A stretch of DNA of 64,000 bases. Source: Phocoena phocoena (lineage: Eukaryota > Chordata > Mammalia > Artiodactyla > Phocoenidae). How positions within the stretch are numbered: the first letter of the stretch is position 1; each line of letters starts with the position of its first letter. Made by a program: the position numbers and the translations under genes. Below are positions 1 through 11,865 of this stretch, piece by piece. Location: assembly GCF_963924675.1 (NCBI RefSeq), contig NC_089228.1, forward strand, positions 90,178,894 to 90,242,893, in the 5' to 3' direction. The notes below the pieces were generated by a model that did no database searches, was not told the origin of the DNA, and worked only from the letters and a program-made list of their open reading frames with translations.

Positions 1-165
1 CTTTGGGGTCCTCCATCAACTGTGTAGCTTTCTATTGGTAGATAACACAGTCAACCCCAGAGCTTGCCTCTGAACCTGATAATTTACATGGGCTTCTTTT
101 CTTCTTGTCAGTCCTGATGGGAAAAGGGGGATCTTCTGATGCCTGGGTCTCTCCCTGTAGACCAG

Positions 166-510
166 GGAGGGGTTGACAAACTAGAGCCCACAGGCCAAAT
201 CTGGCCCACCTCCTGTTTGTGTCTGACCTGTGAGCTAAGAAAGGTTCCTACATTTTTAAGTGGCTGAAAAAAGTCAGAAGAAGAATGATCTTGTATGATA
301 TGTGAAAATTATACAAAATTCAAATTTCAGTGTCCATAAGAAAAGTTTTATGGGAGCATAGTCACACTTACTCATTTACATATTTATTTATGGCTGCTTT
401 GGCACTACAACGACAGTTGAGAAGTTCCAACAGAAACAGGATGGCCTGCAAATCTTAAAATATTTACTATCTGCTCTTTTACAGAAAAAGTGTACTGAGC
501 CCTATTCTAG
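166..510. mobile_element. hAT-type DNA transposon remnant (MITE)
   Basis: The left edge (ggttgacaaactagagccc) and the right half (mttaaaatatttactatctg-like core near 455-475, then tttacagaaaaag) match the ancient non-autonomous hAT-Charlie family whose ends read CAGGGGTTGGCAAACT. Internal positions 240-350 are poorly conserved or carry extra sequence. It encodes no transposase and is fossil DNA shared across eutherians. The family name (MER58-like) is from memory and uncertain. Confidence 0.65.
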
Positions 511-534
511 ACTCTAAACTCCTTGGAAGATGGA

Positions 535-640
535 AAAGATGTCTCCTACAGACATTAGGCCCCTAGAGACTAGCACAATATCTATATAGTGAACTCTAAA
601 TATAGCTGTTGTTAATGAATGAGTGAGTGAATAAACAAAC
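535..640 (+). repeat. L2 LINE 3' end fragment
   Basis: The phrase order 'actccttggaagatgg ... agcacaatatct ... gaatgagtgagtgaa' is the usual diverged 3' end of an L2 element on the plus strand. Nothing coding remains. Confidence 0.5.
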
Positions 641-1220
641 AAAATAAATAATCTTAAAAGTCTTCAAGGGCTGTCGTTTTCAAATTGCCTTTGTAACTTA
701 TTTTTCTGAATTGGTTGCAAGAAATCTTTCCCAGAAGTGTGCAGGATCTGCAGACCTCAAGCTGGTAGCGTTAATGTGGTATTATCTGAAGCAGAACTGA
801 AATGTCCCCTGCACAGAAATCAATCTTTTACCCTCCACTTGCCCTTTCCCTCATCTTCGCATCTTTTGAATGTATTTCCTCTTCTTTTACCCGAAGATAC
901 TTTTATACAGGTGGTCATTGCTGCAGTACATTTATCTTTTCTGAGACAGGATTATTTCCTTTCCTAATCTTGTTAGTTAGGCTTGGCAGGAGGACAAAGG
1001 TAGGGCAAAGAGAAAGGAGATTAAAGGTTAGGCAAGGCCCAAGTCTAGGCCCTGGGGCAGATGTCAAAGGGCTGGGAGTTCAGAGAGGATCCTGGTGCAC
1101 ATTAGGTGTGGCTTGTAGGGAGGTGAGAGGGCCCTAGATACATGTGTAAAGGAAAAACTATTTTTCTACTACTGAGTGTACGTATTTTTTACACCAAGCA
1201 GTTCTTCAGTTCTCTACAGA
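641..1220. other. Unassigned sequence
   Basis: I recognise no gene or repeat here. Two short overlapping frames (to about 111 codons) have no family resemblance, no visible splice sites that would make them exons, and no cross-frame bias. Confidence 0.4.
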
Positions 1221-1224
1221 TACT

Positions 1225-2102
1225 AACTAGGTGTTCTACAATTTCATTCAGTCCTGACGTTATCGACCCGGAGCTGGCACAGACCCCACAGGTTAAGGGC
1301 TCAGCCCCACAAGACTGCCCCCCCTTTCAGATGTCAATAACAAGCCAGGCCTCCTGCACTTTTTTTGTCTTTGTTTATTTTTTTGGCAGCACCGTGCATT
1401 ACGTGGGTTCCTAGTTCCCCAATCAGGAATCAGTCCCGTGCCCCATACAGTGGAAGCACGGAGTCCTAACCACTGTACTGCCAGGGAAGTCCCAGGCCTC
1501 CTGTACTTTTGCCTGACCAGCTATGAACTGAGGGCTCCTATGATGCCTTCCTCAGCTTCCATAATTTGCTAGAATGGCTCACAGAACTCAGGGAAACACT
1601 TTACTTACTATTACTGGTTTATTATAAAGGATACAACTCAGGAACAACCCAATGGAAGAGAGACACAGGGCAAAGTATAGAGAAGGGGCATGGAACTTCC
1701 ATGCCCCATCCAGGCATGCCACCCTCCCAGGACCTTGGTATGTTCACCAACCTAGAAGCTTTCACAACCCTGTCACTGAGGGGTTTTTACGGAGGTCCTG
1801 TTATGTAGGCATAATTGACTAAATCATTGGCCATTGGTCATTAAATCCGCAGATGCTGGCGGGTAGGGCTGAGAGCTCTAACCCTCTAATCACATGGTTG
1901 GTTCCCCTGGTAACCAGCCCCCTATCCTCCAAGAATCACCTCATTAGCTTAAACTCAGGTATGGTTAAAAGGGGCTTATCGTGAATAACAGAAGGTGCTT
2001 CTCTCACCCCATCACTCAAGAAATTCCAAGGGTTTTAGGATCTCTGTGCCAAGAACCAGGGACAGACATCAAAAGTATATTTCTTATTATGCCACTATAT
2101 CA
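1225..2102 (-). mobile_element. Endogenous retrovirus LTR, interrupted by a SINE
   Basis: Read on the minus strand it begins TGTGATATAGTGGC (from 2102). It has an AATAAA-like poly(A) signal about 1616-1628 and then a U5-like segment ending near 1225. The same U5-like order of phrases (ataataaac; ttctgtgagccattct; gggactgagcccttaacct) recurs on the plus strand at 43640-44375, so both belong to one LTR family. A CHR SINE at 1365-1490 splits it. No internal retroviral region is attached, so it is a solo LTR or a remnant. I do not assign a family name. Confidence 0.7.
1365..1490 (-). mobile_element. CHR-1-like tRNA-derived SINE
   Basis: The reverse complement begins gggacttccctggcag and continues with the tRNA-like head. 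It ends in a short A-rich tail (1365-1385 region on plus). TSDs are visible: caggcctcctgcactttt near 1347-1364 and caggcctcctgtacttttg at 1493-1510, differing at one base. It is inserted in the minus-strand LTR. Confidence 0.85.
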
Positions 2103-2109
2103 CAGTGTG

Positions 2110-3060
2110 GTGTAGGAAAGAGGTAAAAAGGTGGGCAGGGGGACATCAGGGGAGAGCCTTGTTCTGTGCGGATTTGTCCGGCACAGCATGTCCTGTGGTC
2201 CTGATGTTAAAGGACAGCCAGAGATTGGTCGTAGGCCTGTGTCTCATCCAACCAGACCACAGATAAGCTGTGTTGTCAACTCAGTATGATAGAACACCTT
2301 GTCCAGACTCACAAGTTTGCTTCTAGGAGAGTGACCAAGAGAAGGCAAGGAGGGAGGGGAGGTGAAGGGCACGTTAATGAGAGCAGTCCACGATGTTTTC
2401 TGCATGGACATTTGTACCTGGGTTCCCTCTAATGACTCGTGTTTTAAGTCCTGCTTTGTCTCCTGGAGCTTCAAACCAGCTGTCTGCACCGAAGCACTTT
2501 GACACATTATTGTACTGTACACCGGCTTGCTCGTTTCATCAGCGGCGGTGCTGCCCTTCACACGGAGCATGTCACGTTTGACTGATTTACCACAAGACTG
2601 TGGGCTCTATTTTCCTCAGCACTGTGGAACCCTTTCCTATTAGTGATAGCAGGAGTCATGTTTATGCATGAAGAGAGACTGTTCGACCAGGCAATTGTAG
2701 CCTCCACGGCAGGCATGAGCCTGGCTCCCACTTGTCAAGTGGGGCTAATAGGGTATATGCATATGCACTGGAGAATCAATTCTCTGGACATGGACCTCTA
2801 CTACAAAAATAATTGCTACTCACTGGTGGTAAAGATCTCAGCAATGTCAGGGCCTTAGTGGTGAGTTTAATGCTCTACTGTTCCTGGCTGGGCCATTTCT
2901 CTACAATAACAACAACGACAACAAAGTCCCTGGCCTGAGAGCTTGATGAGATGTTTTTCAGGTGAAATCTGGAGCTGTGCTGATTTGCTGTGCTATTTGG
3001 GTGACGCTTTTCTCTGTAGACATTTTTCTCTCCATAGACTGTAATTAGTTGAATCAACTA
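2110..3060. other. Unassigned sequence
   Basis: This stretch holds no feature I can name. A minus frame of 108 codons (2244-2570) and its plus-strand shadow lack any recognisable domain. Local base composition is more even than the AT-rich surroundings. Confidence 0.4.
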
Positions 3061-3069
3061 ATGAATGGC

Positions 3070-3200
3070 TTGGAGTCCAGTCCTAAATATACATATGACT
3101 GTGGACAAGCCATTTCTTCTTCCTGAGCCTTGGTGTCTTCAGCTTTAAAATAAGGAAGCTGCATGAGATGGTTTCTAAGCATTTTGCTCCTCTGTCTATT
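3070..3200 (+). repeat. MIR SINE fragment
   Basis: The order 'gactgtggacaagccatttcttcttcctgagcc ... ttcagctttaaaataaggaag' (phrases separated) matches the conserved MIR core and 3' part on the plus strand, heavily diverged. It is followed at about 3250-3345 by an L2-like 3' end (ttctttgtacat; gttcagtagatg). Confidence 0.55.
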
Positions 3201-3349
3201 AAACAGGAATCATGTTATTTTGAAAATACATTTGATTTTTGTTTTATTTTTTTCCCTACTAGATTATGATCACATTTCTCATTTTATCTCAAGAGCATAG
3301 CCCAGTTCTTTGTACATATCATATGAGTTCAGTAGATGTTTTGTTTATT

Positions 3350-4180
3350 GAAAGTAAAATTTTGTGATTCTATAACTATAAATCATTTGTCTTCTCACTG
3401 GGCAGGAATGCAATTCCTTGGATGACATATTTATTGTTCCTCTTTTTGTATCAGTAAACGTAGAAAAAAATAATGAAATTGAATTTATTGCAATAGTATC
3501 ATTAATATTATGTTACATTATTATATTATAAAATATTTAGTAAAGAGAGACTTACTGAGCACTTACTATTGGCAAGAATAGTCAGAGAATTCATAGATGA
3601 ACTTGAATGACAGACTAGGTAGAACTTACTTCGATCTGTGAAGGATTGGTACACTTGCTGAATAGGCAGGAAAAAAAAGGGAAGTCTGTAGATGAGAAGA
3701 AAATAAACATGACTGCAAAGTGTGAATAGTAGAGAGAGTCTGTGCAACAACAAAGTGACTTGTTGATTTGCAACCAAAGTTGCAGTTGGAGAATGGAAGA
3801 AAATAAGGTTAAGTGTGGTGCCCAAGTGATGAGGGTCTTGGTTGAGACCCAGGTATAATTTAAATTTATCACGGTAACAACAATGGGACCACAGGAATTA
3901 ATGGTCTTTTCCGAAAAGCAGAATGTCAAAGTGAAAGCTGACTCAGAGAAAAGATAATTTAAAATGTTCACCTGATCAGAAAACAGATGGAATCTGATTC
4001 CTTTCTTTTTAACAGGAAGCTCAGCTTCCACCCACTATGGAATAGCTACATTCAAACTGGTGTTCCAACTTAGAACTTAGTATGCTTAGACAAAATTATA
4101 TCCATTATAAACCACTTCATTATCTAATTGAGTCATCTTTTATTTTCTCTTGGGCTCTCTCTGCATTTGAGTGTTTAGTT
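3350..4180. other. Unassigned AT-rich sequence
   Basis: There is no recognised repeat or gene. The minus frames at 3526-4031 (to 138 codons) are rich in Leu, Phe and Ser, as expected from AT-rich noncoding DNA, and show no motif. Confidence 0.4.
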
Positions 4181-4182
4181 TT

Positions 4183-4575
4183 TGTGGTGGTTAATTTTAT
4201 GTGTCAACTTGACTAGGCTGTGATAGCCAAACATCTGTCTGGATCTTGCTGTGAAGGTAGTTTTTAGATGTGATTAACCTTTAAATTAGTAGACATGGAG
4301 TAAAGCAGATGACCCTCCATAATGTGGGTGGGCCTCGTGCAATCAGCTGAAGGCCTTGAAAGAAAAGACTGAGGTCTCCTGAGGAAGGAGGACTTCAGCC
4401 TTGAGACTGACTTTGGACTCTTGCTGCAACATCAACTCTTCCATGAGTCTCCAACCTGCCAACCTGCTCTGCAGACTTTGAACTTGTCAGCTCATCTAAT
4501 CATGTGAACCAATTCCTTAAAATACATCTCTCGAGACATCCTATCGATTTTGTTTCTCTGGAGAAACCTAATTCA
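4183..4575 (+). mobile_element. MLT2-type (ERVL) LTR
   Basis: It starts with the diagnostic ggtggttaattttatgtgtc, followed by aacttgact, the segment 'gtgattaacctttaaattagtagac', 'gtaaagcagatgaccctcc', and ends near 'gtttctctggagaaaccta' with 'attca'. This is the order of an MLT2 LTR of the ERVL group. It is a solo, ancient copy. A second, truncated copy lies at 28102-28385. Confidence 0.8.
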
Positions 4576-4861
4576 GTGGTTTTTTCCATGGTTAAGCTGC
4601 TCTGATACAATACTTTAAAAGTCCAGTTGATAAACTCAGAAGTCACTCAGTCATATTTTTCTGCCTTGGTCCCAATCCCTTTGCCATCCTTGCCCTCAGC
4701 CTTCAACTGCTTGATGAAAGAGAGTACATATTTCCTCGACACTGTTTCATCTTTTTTTGCTGATGGAGTCTAAGAGAAAGAAATTTATGTTTTTTTGGTC
4801 CATAATATGGGCTGGAAATATCACTGTCATAAAAGATGCTCACGCCGCTTCAACAGCACCT
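4576..4861. other. Unassigned sequence
   Basis: No repeat or coding feature is recognised between the MLT2 LTR and the next SINE. Confidence 0.35.
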
Positions 4862-4876
4862 AAAAAGATTCCAGCC

Positions 4877-5089
4877 GGGCTTCCCTGGTGGCGCAGTGGT
4901 TGAGAGTCCGCCTGCCAATGCAGGGGACATGGGTTCGTGCCCCGGTCCGGGAGGATCCCACATGCTGCGGAGCGGCTGGGCCCGTGAGCCATGGCCTCTG
5001 AGCCTGCGTGTCTGGAGCTTGTGCTCTGCAACGGGAGAGGCTACAATAGTGAGAGGCCTGCGTACTGCAAAAAAAAAAAAAAAAAAAAA
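4877..5089 (+). mobile_element. CHR-2-type tRNA-derived SINE
   Basis: Complete copy starting gggcttccctggtggcgcag. A-box-like (tggcgcagtggttgagag) and B-box-like (gggttcgtgcccc) pol III promoter elements lie in the tRNA-like head. The body ends gtactgc, followed by a pure run of about 25 A. TSDs aaaagattccagcc flank it at 4863-4876 and about 5090-5103. The perfect TSD and uninterrupted tail argue for a recent insertion. Confidence 0.93.
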
Positions 5090-5103
5090 AAAAGATTCCA
5101 GCC

Positions 5104-5815
5104 AATTTAGTGCTTATAAAGCACCAAACTATAGTTGTTACTCAGTAAGTTATTATTTTCCTCCTCTTTCTCTTTCTTCCTTTTGTTATTTTTTTGAAAA
5201 CAATATCTTGACCTATTCTCACTCCCTTCTGCTGCCTTCTCCCTTTCACCTCACTGTAGAGCTCACCTCTTCCAGAGACGTAAATGTAAAATGGATACTT
5301 TTTCCAAATGTTTTATTTGTTTTCTATTTCATAGAAAGCTTAATTTCACTGAAATACGAGTAAAGACATTTCTAGAGTCTGCTTCAGAGTAATCTTCCAT
5401 CTTTTGAAAGTAGTGAAAACAGATAGCAAGCATGCTAAAATAAGAGCTGTTACACTGTTTATGCCAGGATTTGTAAACAATGGGCAACTAGTTCTTTTCT
5501 GCTTAGGAGAACTATTTTGGCTATGGTCTTCTTGCTCTATTTTTGACCATGTAAACTCATTGAATTTTGCTTGGAGCCATGTGCCTGATTACAGATCAAG
5601 AGGTACTGCTGGGGAATAAGATATACTTTGGGTTTTTGCTTGTCATCTAATTAGGTTCTATTTTTTCCTTATGTTTTTGCAGTTTTGAAGTTAATGTATA
5701 TTCACTGCAAAAAAAAAAAACAACACAAAAAACCCCCTGAAAAATTAAACAATGTCAGCCATAATTTACTAGCATATAAATAACAATTGTTAATAGTTAT
5801 AAGTATGTTTTTTTC
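5104..5815. other. Unassigned sequence
   Basis: AT-rich DNA with a short A-run at 5709-5720. No gene or repeat family is recognised. Confidence 0.35.
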
Positions 5816-5818
5816 TAT

Positions 5819-5915
5819 CCTTTGTGTATATGTATGTGTGTGCATGCCTTTGTGTGTGTGTGTGTGTGTGTATGTGTGTCGTGTGTGTCTGTGTGTGTGT
5901 GTATGAGAGAGAGAA
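5819..5915 (+). repeat. (TG)n microsatellite
   Basis: An interrupted TG repeat with the longest pure block around 5851-5870, followed by a gag/aga tail. The interruptions (tatgtg, tcgtgtgtgtctg) suggest an old array. The minus frame over it is a shadow. Confidence 0.9.
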
Positions 5916-5929
5916 AGGTCTAAACTACT

Positions 5930-7115
5930 CTTAAGATAAAAGTATCTCACATTTCTTAATACTGGGTACAATCAAATTTCATCTGACTCTGTTCTTGTCT
6001 ATTATGGTTGAAGTCCAATCTTTGTTATTTTCAGCGCCTGCTCCCCCTTTCTTAGGCTTGAACAGAATGACAGCATTTCTGCGATCCAGGAAATTAGGAA
6101 GACCTTCTGTTCTTTAGTTTATTTAGAGACTGCCTCCCAGTGCCCCTGCCCTGTTCCTCGTGGAGACCTCCTGTGCTTCCAGAGCCACAGAGCTTAATAT
6201 TCTGCTTTTAGGGCCATTGTCACACACCATTTGGAGGTCCCACCATTCCTGCTTGCTCTTCGAACACACTTAAAGTTGCCATCTAGAGTCACTCACTGAA
6301 GGTATTTGCCACCTTCTCGTCCTTTTCTCATGATCTTGAGGACCCCTCCACTCTTCCAACTGTTGCTTGTCTATCCCCAAATCAGGCCATGCTCTCCTCT
6401 AAACCTCAGAAATACCCACCTTTCTTTCCCATTCATTTCTATCGCAGTATTTTAAGGTTCGTCTGAACAACTCCATCTTTAAGATGGACAGATCCCAAGC
6501 CCTGACACCCAACTTAGACTATTTAACATTCCAGGAGCTAAGAAGCTTCCAGTCTTGACATCTAATTTCTGGAAACCCATCCCCCAAGGATGTACAGGGA
6601 GCTTCTTCTAAAAGCAGCAAAAGATAATAAATTTTGAGTTTTCATGTGCTATTGTATTAAATGCCAACACCTCAATTTGTTTGAGTATAAACAAAAACAT
6701 AATTGGGGTGATATTATAAATACAAGGTTTGTAACTCTCTTTTTAAAAAAACTAACATCATGACTATTTTCCTATGCACTTTTTTTTTTTTTTCCAGTCT
6801 GCGTTGGTTAAAATAAATGAGCATATGTTCAGGGTGTTAGCTGGTATATGTCCAACCAACTTGTGCTCTTCACTTAGGTTATCTCAAACGCTTCATAAAG
6901 AAATAACATAAATCCTTTTTGTAGAGCATCCCAGCCCTATTGGACAGTTGGGGAAAAATTAAGTTTTCTGTTTCTGACTCTGCACAAAGCGTCAGAACAC
7001 TTGCCTTGGGCTTTATTTAACCAACTGTGTCATGTCTGATTAATCTGATTATTCACACACAGAAGTTGTACCAGAGTAGTCTTCATTTGCTTTTTCCTTT
7101 TTCACTCTTCCCATT
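5930..7115. other. Unassigned sequence
   Basis: I see nothing nameable except a T-run at 6781-6793. Around 6000-6560 the sequence is less AT-rich but has no frame or repeat signature I recognise. Confidence 0.35.
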
Positions 7116-7119
7116 CTGT

Positions 7120-7605
7120 GGTGGTTAAAGGTGCCTGTAATTCTTGACCGGTCCCTTTTAAGACTGAACTTTATCTTCTCTACCCTTGAATGTGTGCTAT
7201 GATAGTTTAACCAATAGAATATGGCCCAAGTCATACTTGGGCAATTATGAGTCTAGCTTTTACAAGAACTGGCAGCTTTCATTTCTTCTTTCTTGTAATT
7301 CTTGCTGTTGGATACTCCCTCTCAGAACCCAGCCCCCATGCTGTGAGATGCCCAAGCCATTGGGCATTCCTGTCTGTTGCCCATCTGAGCCATGGGCAAC
7401 ATTCCTGTCTGTTGCCCATCTGAGCCATGGACAACTCCGTCTTGGTGGTTCCAGATCAACTGAGCCCTCAGATAACTACAGGCTCAACCAATATTAGAAC
7501 TGCCTAGTTAACATACAGAATCTCAGATGATAATAAAATAAAATAAAACAGTCGTCGTTTTAAGTCAATAACTTTTGAAGTGGTTTGTTTTGAAGCAGTA
7601 AGATA
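7120..7605 (+). mobile_element. MLT1-type (MaLR) LTR with internal duplication
   Basis: It starts tgtggtggttaaagg, contains 'tttaaccaatagaat', 'ggatactccctctcaga', and the 3' signature 'taagtcaataacttttgaag' then 'tggtttgttttgaagcag'. These are ordered as in an MLT1 LTR. A 35 bp unit is duplicated in tandem inside it, with the two copies starting near 7366 and 7401 (each containing attcctgtctgttgcccatc). Confidence 0.75.
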
Positions 7606-7699
7606 AAAGAAATACATTCTTTTGGTCTCTATTGTTATAGGATCATGAATAAAGTGGAAGTTTAGCATCCCACCAGGTTTGTTATTGGTTTCCACGTGG

Positions 7700-8110
7700 T
7701 GGAGCCATCTTCCAAAAAAGACCAGTTCAGTTTCATAAAAGCTTATTGAGAACCTACTCTGTGCCAGGCAGATGGTTAAGTTTTGGAGATAAGACAAAGT
7801 CTGAGCAAGAGGCAGAGAATTTAGCAGAGAAAACATGTGTAAATGAATAATTACTACATAATTAGTAGTGAATACGTGAGATAGAATGAATGAATTACAG
7901 AGATAATTTTTTATTTCACAAATACTTGAGCATCTATTACATGCCAGATACTCAAGACACTTGGAATAGATTCAAAGGGAGTTCTTGGTATGGAGAAATT
8001 TGCCAACTAGTAAGCAAGATAGATTAAAAACAGATATTTTCAATATAATGTGGCAAGTGCTAGGACTGATACATGAAGTAGTTGGTAACTCAATGTCATT
8101 ACATGTATAT
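7700..8110. repeat. Diverged L2/MIR-like fragments
   Basis: Phrases such as 'cttattgagaacctactctg', 'gtgccaggcaga' (near 7744-7772), and 'atacttgagcatctattac', 'atgccagatactc' (7921-7952) are typical of the 3' regions of old L2 or MIR3 elements in the reverse sense. The exact limits cannot be drawn by eye. Confidence 0.45.
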
Positions 8111-8209
8111 TGCCTAGCAGAGAGAATAGCATTTAAAAGATGCTAAAGGCATTTCATATTCCGTCCTCCTTCCTTGGGGTGACAAATTTTATTTTCCAAA
8201 AAGAGCTGC

Positions 8210-8835
8210 AGCAATATCTTCCATCCCACATGTCCTTCAGTGACGTGACCTCGAGTCTCTCCCATCAAGGGGAAGAGTCTCGTGGCACTCCTTTTGAAGC
8301 TGGGCTGGCCTCCAGGACTCACCAATAGAACCAATAGAATAGAACTGTAACCAATAGAACTTGGTAGAAGTGATGCTGCATGACGTCTGAGGCTGGGCCA
8401 GAAAGGGCCAAGCACTGTTAGCGTTGATCTCCTAGAATACTCAATTACCAGCTGTTCCGTCTCAGGGCTTTCTCTGGAGCCCAGCTGCCATGCTGTGATA
8501 AGCCCAAGCTACATGGAAACACTGCATGCAGGCATGCTGATCGACAGACCTCGTGAGCCCAGCCTTTGGGTCGTCCTAACTCAAGCACCAGACACGTGAG
8601 TGAAGGACCTTCCAGATAATTCCATCCCCTGCCTAATTGAGTCACCCTCAACCCACTTGAGTCTTCTGAGCTGAGGTCCCAGATGCCCTGGAGCAGAGAC
8701 AAGCCAGCCTCACTGTACTCTGTTCAAAATCCTGACCCACAGCATCTATGACCATAATAAAATGGTTGCTATTTTAATGTCACTAGTGTGGAGAGTGGTT
8801 TGTTACATAGCAAGAGATAATTAGAATAGATGGGT
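8210..8835 (+). mobile_element. MLT1-type (MaLR) LTR
   Basis: Second MLT1-like LTR, more diverged. It shows 'ccaatagaa' repeats near 8320-8365, 'gcccagctgccatgctgtgata', 'caagcaccagacacgtgagtg', an AATAAA signal at about 8756-8761, and the terminal 'gagagtggtttgttacatag ... gataattagaata'. Frames over it have no meaning. Confidence 0.75.
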
Positions 8836-8839
8836 TCCA

Positions 8840-11800
8840 AGAAAGAACCACTTCACAATGAATTATATTATTTTTGAATAGTGTTTATGGTGAGGTACCA
8901 GTATTTCTGGATACAGGTCGTTCAGTTAACTCAGAAAATGAGAAAACATTTTGTCACTAATTCATCTCTGAATGCAGATCACAGGGTTTTGGGACCCCTT
9001 CCCTGACTTCTTCACATTTGTAAAATTATGGGTCTACTTGCTTGAGCAATATTTCATTTCTTTTGGTGAGAACTACTTCTCTTCATCTTCAGACTTAGTG
9101 CCAATGAAAATGTTGGAAAAAACTGATTTATTTGATATTCATGTCTTGATTCTGTAAGACAGAGCATTTTAGTAACTGATTAGTGGGAGAGTATGCCTTG
9201 CCATATGCAAAGACACTGGCTACCTCAAATATAATGTGTTTTGTGGCTTTTAATCACTAATTAGCATTTGCAGCAGGAATTTGTTTATATGAAGAGGACT
9301 TGAAGAAAAATGCAATATTAAACTGTACAGTTCTCTTCCACTTTAGTTATTAGTCCTACCACTTATTAAAAATTAAACCATGTACAGTTCTCAGATTGGC
9401 AACTTGCAGATTGTCTAAGGAAGATACTCACTTTAATCATGTGAATTGAAAGAGATACTTTTTTTTTTGCTACTTTTAAAAATCTTACTGTAATTGAGAA
9501 ATCATTAAAAGTTGGAATACAGTTCCATTAAATTTAGAGGGGGAAAAAGGAGACTGTATTAATATCCAAAACATCTCCTTTCTTAGACGGTAGTCTTGGC
9601 AGATGAAATAATGAAATCTGAGTCTTTGTGGTGGTAAAATAGGTGACACAGAAGGAAAACAAGGAGGTGCAATAAATGGTTAATTAATGGATGCCAATTA
9701 TATCTCAGTCAGGATCAAATGAATGTCCTACAGAAGTGAGAGGACTAGTGGTTAAAGAAGGGATGGAATGGAGCTGGAGGGGACAAAATGTGGGTAAGTC
9801 TACTGTTGCCCCCTCTTGACAACCATGTGCTGCTAGGTCAGGATAAAAAAAAAGAAAGAAAGAAAAGAAAAGAAATCTCCTGGGATCATTGCACAGTTGG
9901 AATCTGAAAATTCTGACAGTGAATACCTGTTATTCGCAGAAAAGACATACTTCTAGATTCCTAGCTTTCCCATTCTTTGCAGTTGGCTAGAATTAAAAGA
10001 CTTGTTGGACAGGAGGAAAGCATGAGATAGATCCCAGATCCAGAAAATCTTTCCAGGTCTCAGACTTCACAGCGTCTTCCTATCTCTGCCTGTCCCAGTC
10101 CTCAGACTTCTCTGTTATTTTCTTTTTGTTTGGCAAGTAATATATTTTTGTAAGGCCCCTCAGATTTTGCCTGAGTTGCTTAATCACGATTTTCCTTAAA
10201 AGACCAGGATGTAAGGTGAGCGCCATGACTGTTCTGTCCATCTTTTGTTCAGAAGTTCATGGGTGAACTGTCTTGGGTTTTCCCAAGTAAAGGAATCATG
10301 GAAGATGTGGCCTGAGGCAAGAGAAGTCCAACCAATTTAGGGTTTAGTCCATTCCATGCTGAACATGAGCTGGAATATATTTAGACTTTTCTATGTATCA
10401 TTTTGGAATATACCCACGTATTAAAAATAATTTTAAAAATCAAATATTCTCAGGAATTTTTTCCTAACAAATTAAAGGAGATTTTCATCGAATGTTAATT
10501 TGAATATTTTTGAGGAGATAATACATGTCTAACTATTGGGATGTGAAAGTGCACCTTTGCAGTACTTTTGTTCCATTAATTTTTTTTTTTTTTTGAGTTT
10601 GCTTGTCAGTTCAGTCACCAAGCTTCACTAAGCTTCGCTAATTTTGTGAAATTTGGAATAGTGTTTTGCCACTTTAGAGATAATCCCTGAAAGCTTCCTT
10701 CTTGCAGATGGCAATAAATCATTCTCTCCACTAAAAGCCTCCATGTCATTTGAAATTTATTACACAGAGTGCGTAGTGGACTTAAAAGCCATTTCACGTG
10801 TCTTATTACTTCAGTCATCTAATTTGTGGGTTTCAGCTGCAATTGTAGTTGGAAAAAGTATTTTCCTTGCTCTGATCAATATGAGTCTGGTTTTGCATTC
10901 ATCCCCACTAACCCTCCCTGCCTGATTTCATCTACTACCCTTCTTGGATTTTATAGCTTCTGTAGTTATTCTTCAGTACCCATCATTCAAGGCAATACAG
11001 GTCTGAAATGGAAAGAAAGTGCCAACAAGGCTGATATAGATTGACTAAGCTTTACCAGCTCTTAGCCGCACTTGTCAAAAGATATCTTAGTTACTACTAG
11101 TTGAGCAATCTTGCCCTAGGGAAGGAGAAGCTGTCAAAAACTCCTGTATTTAATATGTACATCTCTGGCTTCATGGAGAGAGTATGAAGGAAGCCTATTA
11201 AACACAGATGAGGTAAGACTAAGTAACACACACTTAACACAAAGAATGAAAAGGAATTGGGTACTCTTTATTGACATATTGAAAGCGTTTGTTTTTTTTT
11301 TTCCCCTTCCACAATAAATAATCTCTGTTCCCTTTCAGTCATTTTCATCCCCATAATGAAAGATAGTATCAATAGATTAATAAAATGAAGAGGGATGTGG
11401 GAATATTATAGTTCTCTATAGCAGTCTGGAGTCTCATATGACAAACATACCCATGCAGGTGTAACAATGATTGAACCACTGCAGGGTCCAGGCTTAGACT
11501 CAGTCTTTGTCGATGGTTGTAAAAGCCAACTACTGTATTCTGTGATTTCAATATCAGAAAAATCAGATGTGCCCCCAAATATTTCTATCTTGAGTGGGTG
11601 ATTCAATACCATGTGAATGAATACATCTAACCCTTGTTGACTTTACATTTTAAATCCATTCAACCTCATGGGAAAATTAAAAGTTGATTCAAAGACCACT
11701 ACATGCAAGATACTAAAAGAAAACCGCACCTTCCTACACAATTCTTAGTCAGCATTGGGAAGTGAGCAATGTTTTGTCTTTTGCACCCAAATACTCCCTC

Positions 11801-11845
11801 CTTCATTGCTCTTTCCTTCCTCTCCAGAGGATCTTATGTGGGTAC
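8840..11845. other. Long unassigned stretch
   Basis: About 3 kb of AT-rich DNA without a feature I can name. It contains an AAAG-rich run (9846-9877), a T-run (10581-10594) and several short frames (60-72 codons) with no motif. It could include highly decayed repeats that only a profile search would find. Confidence 0.4.
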
Positions 11846-11865
11846 CCATCCTCCCCTTTTCTTTT

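Noticed and set aside
4877..5089. tRNA-like head with A and B boxes as a tRNA gene
   Set aside because: It is the SINE promoter region; no complete cloverleaf tRNA gene is present.
4836..5363. 175-codon plus-strand frame
   Set aside because: It reads through a SINE and its poly(A) (the Lys run), so it is a repeat artefact.
5702..5971. His/Thr-repeat minus frame
   Set aside because: Translation of a (TG)n microsatellite.
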